Positions 38,309-48,098 of a stretch of DNA of 64,000 bases are shown piece by piece. Origin of the DNA: Pedobacter aquae. GTDB lineage: Bacteria > Bacteroidota > Bacteroidia > Sphingobacteriales > Sphingobacteriaceae. Position 1 is the first letter of the stretch. Each line of letters starts with the position of its first letter. The notes under the pieces are model-generated. The model searched no databases. It was not told the DNA's origin and saw only the letters and a list, made by a program, of their open reading frames with translations. The stretch spans positions 2,728,001 through 2,792,000 of the forward strand of contig NZ_CP043329.1 of assembly GCF_008195825.1 (NCBI RefSeq), given 5' to 3'. The translations under genes were made by a program, and so were the position numbers.

Positions 38309-39043
38309 TTAAAGACCAAACCTTGATTTTAATGCATTATAATTTTGTTGAATTTCTAAATCCGTAAGTGTTCTATTGTAAATTCTAACTATAGCAATTC
38401 TTCCATTCAATCGGGAATTAACATCAGATCTAGTACCGCCAAAATTTAATACTCCGTATGGATTTTCATTTCCGGTTCCAGTATGTTTAGTTTGATTGAT
38501 AAACAGATTAGCCCCCTTAGTAATACAGAACCTATACCAAGTATTTAGAGGAGGTTGTCCTACTGTGCCGTAACTTCTTCCTCCTAAACCATTACCATCA
38601 GTTCTAAACGATGAACCATTGAATGTGTAAGATCCTGCATTCCCATTGTAAGATAAGATATCTCTCTCTCCACTGCTCCGTGTATCATAAATCCAGATTT
38701 CTAAAGTAAAATTAGTGTAGGATGATAAATTTATACTTGATACAATATCATCAGCACCGTCTAATCTTAAATATCCCCCATTGCCACTATTGTAACTAAC
38801 ACCATTTTGAAGAGTTGCATGATTGCCATTACCACTTAAATCTGTCCAAGTTGTTCCAGTTCCAGAGTAAGATGCTGTATTACCTGCATCTAGGTTTACA
38901 ACTAATCCAGAATTTATTATGGGGCCGTCAGCTATAGTAGCTTGTGGTGGTTTTCCTAAAAAACTTACTGGCACTACTTGTGCTTTTCCCAACCATGGAG
39001 TTATTAGAAAAAGAAATAAGATAGTTGATTTTAATTGTTTCAT
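38309..39043 (-). CDS. Secreted LamG/concanavalin-like protein (paralogue 2)
   Basis: 244 residues with signal peptide and QVVPVSFLGKPPQATIADG after cleavage. The LamG-like domain has VVNLDAGNTASYSGTGTTW, TDLSGNGNHATLQNGV and ISTFTLEIW-type strands, ending NYNALKSRFGL. It is close to paralogue 1 at both ends even at DNA level, suggesting recent duplication. Function unknown. Confidence 0.85.
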   Translation of the reverse strand: MKQLKSTILFLFLITPWLGKAQVVPVSFLGKPPQATIADGPIINSGLVVNLDAGNTASYSGTGTTWTDLSGNGNHATLQNGVSYNSGNGGYLRLDGADDIVSSINLSSYTNFTLEIWIYDTRSSGERDILSYNGNAGSYTFNGSSFRTDGNGLGGRSYGTVGQPPLNTWYRFCITKGANLFINQTKHTGTGNENPYGVLNFGGTRSDVNSRLNGRIAIVRIYNRTLTDLEIQQNYNALKSRFGL

Positions 39044-39059
39044 TGTGTAGTTTACTTAA

Positions 39060-39851
39060 CTAATATCCAAACCTGGATTTAAGTGCTTCAAAATTGTCTA
39101 GGACTTGTTTTGCTGTTAAAACAATGGAGTAGGCTTGGGCAATGGCAATATTTCCTGCAAACTTTGGGTCGCCAGTAACATTTGCGTTATAAGCAATACC
39201 AATTTTAGAAGGTCCAGTTAAGGACCCCGTAGAGGTAGTAAAAGTTTTATCTAAAACACCATCAATATACAAATTAACCTCTCCAGAAGTAGCATTTCTA
39301 GTTACTGTAATATAATGCCATAAGTTATCATTGATAGATTTTGTGGTGTAGGATGTAATGTCGTTTGCTCCGTTTCCAAAACCTAATTTACCGTTACCCA
39401 TTACTACTGCATAATCATTAGTACCGCCGGGCATCTCACCTCCAAAAATAGAATAAGCCGTATAAAATTGGCCTGATCCACCCCCAGTCTGACTGGTTTT
39501 AATCCAAGCTGCCCAAGTCATATTATCTTGTACTGGTCTGGCAAGAGAGAATCCATTCGTACCATTAAAATTGAAATAACTAGCTGCTCCATTAACTGTG
39601 AATGTAGGATTACTTGGATTACTATACATAGTTGCATTATAGGTAGTTCCTCCAGTACCTTTATTTATCCAAGTGGTTCCGGTACCTGCATAGCTGGTTA
39701 TATCTCCCGCATCTAAATTTAAAATTAGGCTATTGGTAACAATTGAAGGCACAGCGTTTCTTTGTAAAAAACTTATAGGTACTACTTGTGCAGCTCCTAA
39801 CAATGGGACTAGTAGAAAAAGAAATAAAATACTTGATTTAATATTTTTCAT
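39060..39851 (-). CDS. Secreted LamG/concanavalin-like protein (paralogue 3)
   Basis: The ATG at 39849-39851 gives MKNIKSSILFLFLLVPLLGA, a good signal peptide; an ATG 13 codons upstream would only add a non-signal tail. The mature start is QVVPISFLQRNAVPS. The LamG-like domain includes LILNLDAGDITSYAGTGTTW and LWHYITVTRNATSGEVNLYI. It ends NFEALKSRFGY. It begins 10 nt after the preceding (frameshifted) paralogue. Confidence 0.85.
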   Translation of the reverse strand: MKNIKSSILFLFLLVPLLGAAQVVPISFLQRNAVPSIVTNSLILNLDAGDITSYAGTGTTWINKGTGGTTYNATMYSNPSNPTFTVNGAASYFNFNGTNGFSLARPVQDNMTWAAWIKTSQTGGGSGQFYTAYSIFGGEMPGGTNDYAVVMGNGKLGFGNGANDITSYTTKSINDNLWHYITVTRNATSGEVNLYIDGVLDKTFTTSTGSLTGPSKIGIAYNANVTGDPKFAGNIAIAQAYSIVLTAKQVLDNFEALKSRFGY

Positions 39852-39861
39852 CGTATTAAAT

Positions 39862-40616
39862 TTACAAACCGTATTTAGCCTTGTTAGCATTAAAATTTTG
39901 TAGAATTTCTGAGTCGGAGAGCGCTCTATTATAAACTAATATTTGGTAAATCTGTCCGTTTGGCCCCCAAACCTCGCTACCAGTTACTCTATGTCCAATT
40001 CTAGCTTCGGCTATACCAGTGTTTATGGAAGCAGAAACACCTGATCCCTGCGAAACACCATTTATCCAAAATTTATGCAGTGTATTAGCATGAGTATAAG
40101 TTACTGCAAAAAATAATTTGTTGCAGTAGCAACCGTGGCACCCTGCCCTGGGTATGTGGCCCATGTGTGTGAATTTAATTGGCCATTAGATAATGCTAAT
40201 CCAAATGTTTGATTGTTAGACGTAGAGCCCCAATGTATAATGTGATTTAAAATAATAAAACTTGTTGGGGTTTTTACAAAAGCAATAATTGTTCTATCGC
40301 TAGTACCTATGGGTAGCTTTGATGGATTTAAGCTAACATATTGGCCAGAACCGTTAAAATTAAAATATCCACCATTACTTGAATTGAAAGTAACTCCGTC
40401 TATTAAAGTACCATGATTAGCAGTACCACTTAAATCTGTCCAAACAGTACCAGTGCCAAGGTAAGACGCTTGATTACCTGCTTCTAAATGCAAAACCAAT
40501 CCATTAGTATATGGAGCTTTTGGTATATAGGAGTTATTACTTCGAAATAAGCTTTGTTGGGCTTGTAAGTTTAAGTTAAACACTAAACAAACTAGAAGGG
40601 TTAATTTAAATTTCAT
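39862..40616 (-). pseudogene. Secreted LamG-like protein (paralogue 4), split by a 1-nt homopolymer deletion
   Basis: Two frames together make one LamG protein. The first (40616 to 40101) has a signal peptide, QSLFRSNNSYIPKAP and the first half of the domain, then reaches a premature stop. The second frame continues (to 39862) with FFAVTYTHANTLHKFWING and the family ending NANKAKYGL. Adding one A to the six-A run at 40108-40113 restores an unbroken reading through TNYFFAVTY. Probably a working gene with an assembly error; a real slippage-inactivated or phase-variable gene is the alternative. Confidence 0.82.
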
Positions 40617-40759
40617 GGCTGTTATATTATTAAAAAATAACTTCTATACTTAAACTAATCGATAACTTTTTACTATAAAATTGCCCATCTCTAATGATGT
40701 AGGATGGGCAATTTGTTTTTAATCTTAATATTTGTTAGCTGTAATTATTAAGATTTCCA

Positions 40760-43700
40760 TTAGAAATTTTGCAAAATAGCTGCGTAATACGTTGTGCCAT
40801 CATAAATAATGGTTACAATATCAGTTTTACTAGCCCCAGTTGTTATTGTAGGTATAGTACCCCGCTCCATTTCCAATTTGCAGGAAAAGTTACTGTTTTA
40901 GAACCAGTTCCGTCTTGTGTAAACTCTATAATGTAAGTTCCGGGAGTTGGATTTGTAAAAGACAGCGTACTAATATTAGTCCCTAAAGTAACTTGAAATA
41001 AGTTTCCATCAGATAAATTAAGCGTTGTTGTTGCCGCCGCTGCAACAGTTGGCGCTGTAATGGTATATTTTTTGGCTGTTACGCTACCTGCAACACCTAC
41101 ACCACCATTAACTACTAATGCTCCTGTGGTAGTACTAGTTGAAGCTGTTGTAGGTAAGACTGATACTTTACCAGGCGCAATTTCAAAAATTGAAGGCGCA
41201 ACATTATTTGCAGTAGCTATACGGAATTTTAGAGTTGATATACGAGCTGGATTAGTAGTACCCTCATCTGGGAAATCATTAAACATCCCTGTATTTCTTG
41301 CCCAATCACCTCCTATAAAAGAGAATCCAACTGCCTCATTGTAAGTACTTCCAGCTGCGGCTCTCATTGCAGTCGCTGTTGGCGCCGCCCAAGTAGGCAA
41401 ACCGCTGGCTAGGGTTAATACTTGTCCATCTGACCCTTTCCCTAATCTTGTTCCTGTACCGCTGGTTCCACCATAGATGATATCGCCTGAAGCAGTCATC
41501 GGAGATAAAGCATCAAAAGCAGCCGCTTTAGTAGTTGCATTAGTACCACCATTAGCGATTGATAATGTACCAGTAACACCAGTAGCTAAATTTGTTGCGG
41601 CTGCAGCAGGTGCTGCAGTACCATATCCTTGCCCAACATTCCAATAGTATGTAGAGCCATTATAATAAAAACTAACAATATCTACAGCATTACCTGCCGT
41701 TGATAAACCAACAGTAGTTGTTGAAGTAGAGCCTAATACTCTATGTGTACCTGAAGGTAATGTTAGAGTAGCGCCACCGCCTGCAGGTTGTGTTACTACT
41801 AATGTACCATAGGTACCGCTTGCTGGTGCAGAACTAAAAGCTAAAGTGCTATTTCCTGTTAATGTTACCGAAGCATTTAACCCTTTAGCTGGATCCCATG
41901 TAATGGTAGAGCCTGAAGGACTTATTGGGTTTGGCGTTGAAGCATAAATAGGTGAAGTAACCGTTCCGGTAAAGGTTGGTGAAGCTAATGGTGCTTTTGC
42001 ATCTAAAGCAGTTTGAGTAGCCGTTGAAATTGGTTTACTTAAATCTGTAGTATTATCTACATTACCTAAACCTACCATGGTTTTTGTTATACCTGATACT
42101 GTTCCAGTAAAAGTTGGTGAAGCTAATGGCGCTTTTAAAGCTAAGTCTGTATTTGATGCTTTTGCATCTAATGCTGTTTGAGTAGCTGTTGAAATCGGTT
42201 TACTTAAATCTGTAGTATTATCTACATTACCTAAACCTACCATAGTTTTTGTGATACCTGATACTGTTCCAGTAAAGGTTGGTGAGGCTAATGGTGCTTT
42301 TAAAGCTAAAGCAGGTACTGTTGGAGATTCTGCACTTCCTGCTAAATCACCTGTTAGTTTAATAATGCCTTTAGTAGAACCATCAGCAGTTGGCACCCCT
42401 CCTGATGTAAAAGAATTATCTACATACTGTTTAATCGCTTTTACAGTTGGGTATTTATCATCAGAACTAGCATCCTCTGTAATATCGGTTGATTTATTCG
42501 ATTTATCTTCTTTAGTTAACTCTGCTGCTTTTGCTCTATTCTCTTCAGCCACAATTGCATCGGCATTAGCTTGCTCTGCAGCTCTTGTTATTTCATTTGA
42601 AATTGCAGTTGAATTATCAGACTCCGCCAATTTAGCTCTAGTTTCTTCAGCTGCAATTGCATCGGCATTAGCCTGCTCTGCAGCTTTTGCTCTTGTTATT
42701 TCATTTGAAATTGCAGTTGCATTAACTTCTAAACCAGGTACCTTTGGTAAATCTGCAGTTCCACCTAAATCTCCCGCTAATTGTATTTTGCCTTTAACTG
42801 CAACACTAGCATCCGCTAAAATAGATCCATCAGCACCAGCTGGGCCTTGTGGCCCGATAGGTCCTGCTGGACCAGTTTCCCCTGTTTCTCCTTTGTCTCC
42901 TTTTAATCCTTGTGCACCGGCTACTCCATCTGCACCTGCTGGACCTTGCGGACCTGCTGGACCAGTTGCTCCTGTTTCTCCCTTATCTCCTTTCAATCCT
43001 TGTGGACCTTGTAGACCGATAGGGCCAGCTGGACCTTGAGGGCCTGTATCTCCTTTTATACCACTTCCTACTGAAGCGAAGGTATTATCTACATAACTTT
43101 TAACAGCTTTTTGTGTTGGATACAATACATCGCTTGTTCCTAAAGCAATAGACGAAGACTTATTAGCTATATTCTCTTTAGTATCTAGAGCAGTTTTTGT
43201 TGCATTACTTACAGGTTTATTTGCATCACTGGTATTATCAACATTACCTAAACCTACTTTTGATGGACTTATTCCAGATGCTATTTTAACATCTGTTATG
43301 GCTCCATCAGCTAATTTAACTGTCGTGATATTTCCATCACTTACTGATGCATTTTCTGAGAATAGCGCATAAGGAACAGACATAAAGGGCTGCTCACTAA
43401 TCTTCGTATAAGAAGCACATGCTCCTGTAGTATTTAAGCTTACTACCAATTTCTTGTTTCCTAAAGACCAGCGGATTTTATCAAATGCCGATGCATAACC
43501 TCCAGTTTTAGTTCCTGTTCCAATCATCAGGTTAACCATACCAAACATATCTGTTGTTGTTTGTATAGATTCTTGATATTCTACTTGTGATGATCCATCA
43601 ACAATCTCAAAAAGCATACAAATACCTTTATTGGCTAGAGGAGCACTAGGAATATCTGTACCAGGAGCTGATAAACCTTTTGGGTTTAGAATAACCGCTT

Positions 43701-43776
43701 GGTAGCTAATTCCTTTTTGTTGAGCGTAAACATTAAGTGTTATAAATGTTAAGAAGCTGAGTATAATTCTTTTCAT
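40760..43776 (-). CDS. Collagen-like, tail-fibre-like surface protein; 1-nt frameshift near the C-terminus
   Basis: About 1000 residues. A signal peptide is followed by a conserved Bacteroidota N-terminal domain ([13 protein letters not shown] to [11 protein letters not shown]). Next are [10 protein letters not shown]-type tail-fibre segments, about 80 residues of collagen-like Gly-X-Y repeats ([16 protein letters not shown]), and a heptad-like [17 protein letters not shown] coiled region. Then come [12 protein letters not shown] phage-tail-fibre repeats and a Ser/Thr/Gly-rich beta C-terminus. The open frame stops at 40843 with WSGVLYLQ. One extra base in the four-C run at 40860-40863 continues it through [20 protein letters not shown] to a stop at 40760. 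Likely a trimeric surface fibre. It is the third gene of the nine-gene array. Confidence 0.83.
42005..42301 (-). repeat. 165-bp tandem repeat inside the collagen/tail-fibre gene
   Basis: The segment encoding [20 protein letters not shown] and the following [20 protein letters not shown] occurs twice, with near-identical DNA and a 165-bp (55-codon) period. A third, shorter copy lies beside it. Repeats this similar can recombine and change fibre length. Confidence 0.8.
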
Positions 43777-43789
43777 ATAAATGGAAGGA

Positions 43790-44407
43790 TTAATTAATGT
43801 TGATGCTAAAGCCTAGACTAAGGCTATGGTTATTAAAAGATAGTTTTTGATTACTACTATTGGCTAAGCTATACTGTTTACCGTAATCATAATCTGCAAG
43901 AAGGTGAATATCATTGTTGATAGAGAAGCTATAAGATAAACCTAACTGTGTATTTAAGAATAAGCCTTTAAACTCTGTTTCCTTCAACAAGTCGTATCTG
44001 CCACCGTTAATTTGCTGACGACCATGTATTAATGTTGCAAAACCCAAACCTCCTTTAACAGCTAGTGAGTTTCTATCTATTTGTAGAAGCTTATAATAAC
44101 CTAAGCCTTTAAAATTAGCATAGGAGGTTTCCCATACCAAGTTATTAGAAGCGTAAGAACCACTAGCATTGTATTCTTCTAAACCCAAACTAAAGCCGTA
44201 GTAGAAACGCTTTTTTTGTGGTATTTTACTGATATATCCAAACTCGTAGCTTTGTCCTATTTCATTCTGTAGGTTTGCAACTTCGTTACCACTACTGCTA
44301 AATATATAGTTATTAAGGTTTCTACCAGATTTAATAAATACTGATTGAGCTTTTAAAAATTGCATGCTAAGCAGCAATAAAAGACTCAGAAGGATGATTC
44401 TTTTCAT
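43790..44407 (-). CDS. Small outer-membrane beta-barrel protein
   Basis: 205 residues. The signal peptide ([21 protein letters not shown]) is followed by alternating amphipathic strands and a C-terminal [17 protein letters not shown] typical of outer-membrane barrels. It starts within the stop of the preceding T9SS gene (TAATG overlap) and is 13 nt before the tail-fibre gene. It could anchor or export array components; that is inference. Confidence 0.72.
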   Translation of the reverse strand: MKRIILLSLLLLLSMQFLKAQSVFIKSGRNLNNYIFSSSGNEVANLQNEIGQSYEFGYISKIPQKKRFYYGFSLGLEEYNASGSYASNNLVWETSYANFKGLGYYKLLQIDRNSLAVKGGLGFATLIHGRQQINGGRYDLLKETEFKGLFLNTQLGLSYSFSINNDIHLLADYDYGKQYSLANSSNQKLSFNNHSLSLGFSININ

Positions 44408-44910
44408 TATAGTTTAATTAAAGTTTTAGAATGGGTATAATTTTTAGAGGTTAAGACTAGAATATAGCTCCCTGGGGCTAACTGTTCAAAGTTGAAGTCC
44501 ATAGTAATTAAGGGAGCGTTATATTCCCTTTTATATACCATTACCCCAAACATATTGTACAAGGCCGCACTCATTTTTTCTGAAATGGTTTCAGAGAATT
44601 TGATGTTAAGGGCTGATAAAAATGGATTAGGATAAATAGTAGTTTCTATACTGCTGATATTGTAAACAGGAATGAATTTGGAAACCATACTTTGCTGGAA
44701 ACCTTGCTGTATGATGATGTTTGATAAACTTGAACTCCCAATAACACTCTGCTGACCCACCGTTTGTCTTACAATCATCCCATTCTTTAAGATATTTGTG
44801 CTACCCAAAGAAGATAGCATTTGGTGATGAAGAGATTGAGCCTTTACCTGTAAACCAAAAAAGCCTAACAAGCAAAAGACTAAAATTTTTAATATTCCTT
44901 TTTTACACAT
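44407..44910 (-). CDS. Small T9SS type A sorting-domain protein, first gene of the surface array
   Basis: 167 residues. After the signal peptide (ending VKAQ) there is LHHQMLSSLGSTNILKNGMI and VRQTVGQQSVIG, then IIIQQGFQQ, a short domain common in Bacteroidota just upstream of tail-fibre-like genes. It is followed by a T9SS type A tail (TTIYPNPFLSALNIKF, ending PGSYILVLTSKNYTHSKTL). It is the only array member with a recognisable T9SS signal. A TAGCTTTG -7-like element lies 76 nt upstream. Confidence 0.82.
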   Translation of the reverse strand: MCKKGILKILVFCLLGFFGLQVKAQSLHHQMLSSLGSTNILKNGMIVRQTVGQQSVIGSSSLSNIIIQQGFQQSMVSKFIPVYNISSIETTIYPNPFLSALNIKFSETISEKMSAALYNMFGVMVYKREYNAPLITMDFNFEQLAPGSYILVLTSKNYTHSKTLIKL

Positions 44911-45377
44911 AAGCTGTCTTAAAATTTTAAATGAAAGTTTTGTGATTATTTTCTAAAATGAATCACACTTTCACTTCAACAGCTTCAAAGCTAAGTGTCT
45001 AAAACCTGTGTCTAAAATATTAGCAGTAACCACAGAAATTACGTTGTTACTTTTTATGACGCTTTGGTTATCAACTACTTAAAAAAATCATAAAAGCAAA
45101 ACGAAACCAAAGACTTATAGTTTTTTACGCTTATTGTTCTACAAATCAAATCCTTTATTTTTATTGCTAAAGCAAAATTAGATTAGGACAACCTTTTTTA
45201 ACAAACCAACTTTACTTATAAGGAGAGTTCACAAAAATGATATTAAAAATTCTGTGATAAAACCTCTAATTAAAGAAAGTAAAGCATTAACTGCTTAATC
45301 TATTTGGTAAAAGGAGACAAAATAAGGTAGAAGAAATATGACTAAAACAATCCTATTTAATTTAGGGGAAGAGATTA
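44911..45377. other. Non-coding gap before the surface array
   Basis: 467 bp, AT-rich, no ORF of note. On the minus strand TAGCTTTG (44986-44993) fits the -7 consensus for the array; no TTG lies at the right distance upstream of it. No clear terminator for the AraC-type gene upstream was seen. Confidence 0.5.
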
Positions 45378-46438
45378 CTACATATAGTCTAAAGACTTCA
45401 TAAAATCTGATGGTACACCACCATGAAATTTCTTAAATGGTTTATACAAATGGTGTCTAGAACTAAATCCTGCTAGTTGAGATAAAGCATCTATAGTATA
45501 ATTGTTATGTTTTTTGCTTTTCACAATATCTATGAAATATCTTACTCTGTTTTCATTTACCAAATCGTTAAACCCAGATTTGTAATTTTTATAGATATAT
45601 CTGTACAGGGTATCAGAAGAAATTTTTAATTTTTTACTTAAATCATCCATGGAAGCATCTGCATTAAGAAAATATAGATTGTCATAAAAAGCCTCATTAA
45701 ATGCGATATGATCTATTTCTGAATCAGATTTTTTGTAAAATAATTACTTAAAGAGATACTCAGCTTAGATGTATTTAAAAACTTCGGTCTAAATAAAAGG
45801 GCTAAAATGGTTAAAAATAATACTAGGCTATTAAGATATCGGCTGATTTCATTGTTATATCCATTAAATACGCGGTTTACCCCAGATATAAAAATAATTA
45901 TCACACCTACAATAAAAAAGCAAGCCCAACTTTTAATTCGCTTAAAGTAGATATTATCAGCCTGATATTTCGATTGCATTTTAAAATATAATGACCCACT
46001 TATGATTAGAAAAGCTATCATATATCCTAACTTAATATAAGAAACATATCCTCCTAATACATTTTCATCACTTAATGGGATTCCAGTATCTACTGGTTTT
46101 ATAAAAAGATAATAAACAACAAAAACAAAATAGTTTATAAGGCTAATGGCTGAAAATACAACAACATAACTTTTAACTTTATTATAACATAAAGTAGAAA
46201 AAAACGTCATGAAACAGATAGATAATAAAGGAAAAGGGAGTTCTAATAAAATTCTGTTATACCCGTAATAGCTACAATACAAATGACTTGCACTGTACCA
46301 TAAAACACCTGATGAATACCCTATTAGGATTGTTTTAAGAGATTTGTTTTTTTTAAGCACAAAAATCAACTCAAACAAAACAATTAAAGAGACAACAAAA
46401 AGTGCTGAGTAAATATGAACTAAGATATTGAACCCCAT
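45378..46438 (-). pseudogene. Membrane-bound AraC-family regulator, split by a 1-nt homopolymer deletion
   Basis: The first frame (46438 to 45713) encodes about 7 membrane spans and ends prematurely at FTKNLIQK. The second (45650 to 45378) is an AraC HTH domain (LSKKLKISSDTLYRYIYKNY, then IDALSQLAGFSSRHHLYKPF, then HGGVPSDFMKS). Adding one base to the six-T run at 45729-45734 joins them without a stop through TKKSDSEIDHIAFNEAFYD. That gives the usual 7TM-plus-HTH architecture of Bacteroidota membrane AraC regulators. It lies directly upstream of the surface array, so it may control it. An intact gene with an assembly error is the simplest reading. Confidence 0.82.
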
Positions 46439-46588
46439 AGCTTCTAAATCAAGTTAATCTTAAAATATTTTTACTAACCTTTTTAGAAAAGCAATAATAA
46501 TGATAAAGAGGACGCGTCTGATGCCTTAAAATAGGGATAGCTATATTTCATTAAAATTAATATTATTACTAATAATATAATTGAATGC

Positions 46589-47686
46589 TTATGGAGTTAA
46601 TTTATAGACAAAACCTAGGCCTAGGAAATCTGCCTCGGCTTTATGAACATACATTTTAGCTTGTAGAGCAAGCTTTTTATTTAAGTGATAATCAGAATTT
46701 ACAGTCCAATAAGTATGCATAGGTTTAAGACTATTAAAGTATAAATAATATCCATATTTAGGTTCTACTTCAAATTTCCCTATTCTAATACTTGGTCCAA
46801 TAGCTGTACCAAGCCTCCATCTATCTAAGGAGCTTGCATAAGATTGATAAGTACCAAGATTATTATCAGGATGATAAACCTTATGATAATAAACAGCATC
46901 AAAACCTAAACTCAAAGCTAAAAAATAATTGAATCTGTAATTATAACCCAGATATAATCCATTTCTATATAATCCTTTTGAACTTTTATACGCTCCCCTT
47001 CTCCCTATATTTAAACCTAATTCTAATTCATGCTTATTTAATGTGCTATCTGGAAATGTTGTAAGACTTTCTTTAGATGGCTTAGCCTGATTATTCTTTA
47101 ATTCTTTTGAAATTCCGAAGCTGATAGATGATTGATTGAAACCCATATTTGGAACACGAGTTGCAGCATTTGAGATATGCAAGAAGTTAATGCCGGTAAG
47201 CAATTTTGTTGTTGAAGTAATACTAATCTCGGTTTTAAGAGCTGCTCTTGAATACATATTTACATGGCTACCCATAATTCTGTTCTCATTGGTATAGATA
47301 GTTTTATTTGTATAACCCAAGCCAAATGCCGGTGAGAAGTTTAGATTTATATATTTTGTTTTTAACACAGAGAAGTTTAATCCGTAAAGTAGCGCATAAG
47401 AATCGCCAAATTGGTTTATATTTTCATTGATTTTAAGACTTCTTAATGTGTTAAATCTTAAAACCCAATCTTGACTTATGATATTTAATTTTCTCTGCAA
47501 TAAGCTACTTGGTACTTTATGGTAAATAACCTCAGCGCCATAAACTTTACCTGATAAATGATTAGTGGAAGGAAAGTATTTTAAGCTAATCTCAGCATTA
47601 AACTCTATACTATTACCTATATTTTGAGCAAACACATGGTTAATTAAAGTCACAAGAATTAAGGAGATTAAAAGCTTTTTAAACAC
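46589..47686 (-). CDS. PagL-like lipid A deacylase / acyloxyacyl hydrolase
   Basis: 365-residue outer-membrane protein with a GTG start and a signal peptide ending VFAQ. The PagL-type catalytic region HISNAATRVPNMGFN (His170, Ser172, then Pro-Asn) is clear. Family members remove a 3-O-linked acyl chain from lipid A in the outer membrane. It is longer than proteobacterial PagL, as usual in Bacteroidota. Monocistronic by position; divergent from the DUF6268-like gene. Confidence 0.82.
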   Translation of the reverse strand: MFKKLLISLILVTLINHVFAQNIGNSIEFNAEISLKYFPSTNHLSGKVYGAEVIYHKVPSSLLQRKLNIISQDWVLRFNTLRSLKINENINQFGDSYALLYGLNFSVLKTKYINLNFSPAFGLGYTNKTIYTNENRIMGSHVNMYSRAALKTEISITSTTKLLTGINFLHISNAATRVPNMGFNQSSISFGISKELKNNQAKPSKESLTTFPDSTLNKHELELGLNIGRRGAYKSSKGLYRNGLYLGYNYRFNYFLALSLGFDAVYYHKVYHPDNNLGTYQSYASSLDRWRLGTAIGPSIRIGKFEVEPKYGYYLYFNSLKPMHTYWTVNSDYHLNKKLALQAKMYVHKAEADFLGLGFVYKLTP

Positions 47687-48098
47687 ACAGAGCGATTAAA
47701 ATTAAGGCTAAACAATTCTATTCATCATAGAGCCTGCGCTAAATTAATCTCCAAATACATGCTATTTACCCCTTAAATAAGTAGGTAAAAGCAATCTGGT
47801 AATTCTCTAAGAATATAAATTAGTTTCTATAATGGATAAAGTAGAGAGCCTTAAAAATAAGTTAGGTAAACTATTGTATCTCAGCAGACATTAAACCCAT
47901 ATCTAACTTTAAGCCCTTGTTCTTCAATTAAGTTTATAACTCATATTCTTACTTTACAAACCTAAAAAGAATAAATAAAACTAAAAACAACTTGATCTAA
48001 ACTTCTTGAAAATGTGAATCCCAAATCAAACAAATGAATTAAAAAGATGTATAATATTGAATTATATTTGACCAGATTATAAACTTTAAATTAAACTC
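47687..48098. promoter_or_regulatory. 412-bp divergent intergenic region with a TAnnTTTG element
   Basis: TATATTTG at 48063-48070 matches the -7 consensus, 28 nt before the ATG of the rightward gene. No -33 TTG sits at the expected distance. No structured RNA or repeat is apparent in the rest; the leftward promoter was not found. Confidence 0.5.

Noticed and set aside
40101-40164. Programmed ribosomal frameshift in the LamG gene
   Set aside because: No slippery heptamer with downstream structure was seen, and other genes in the window share the same one-base loss in homopolymers, favouring sequence error.
42251-43039. Long plus-strand ORF opposite the collagen-like gene
   Set aside because: It is the antisense of Gly-X-Y and Ala-rich repeats that lack stops in reverse; the product is low-complexity with no signal or domain.
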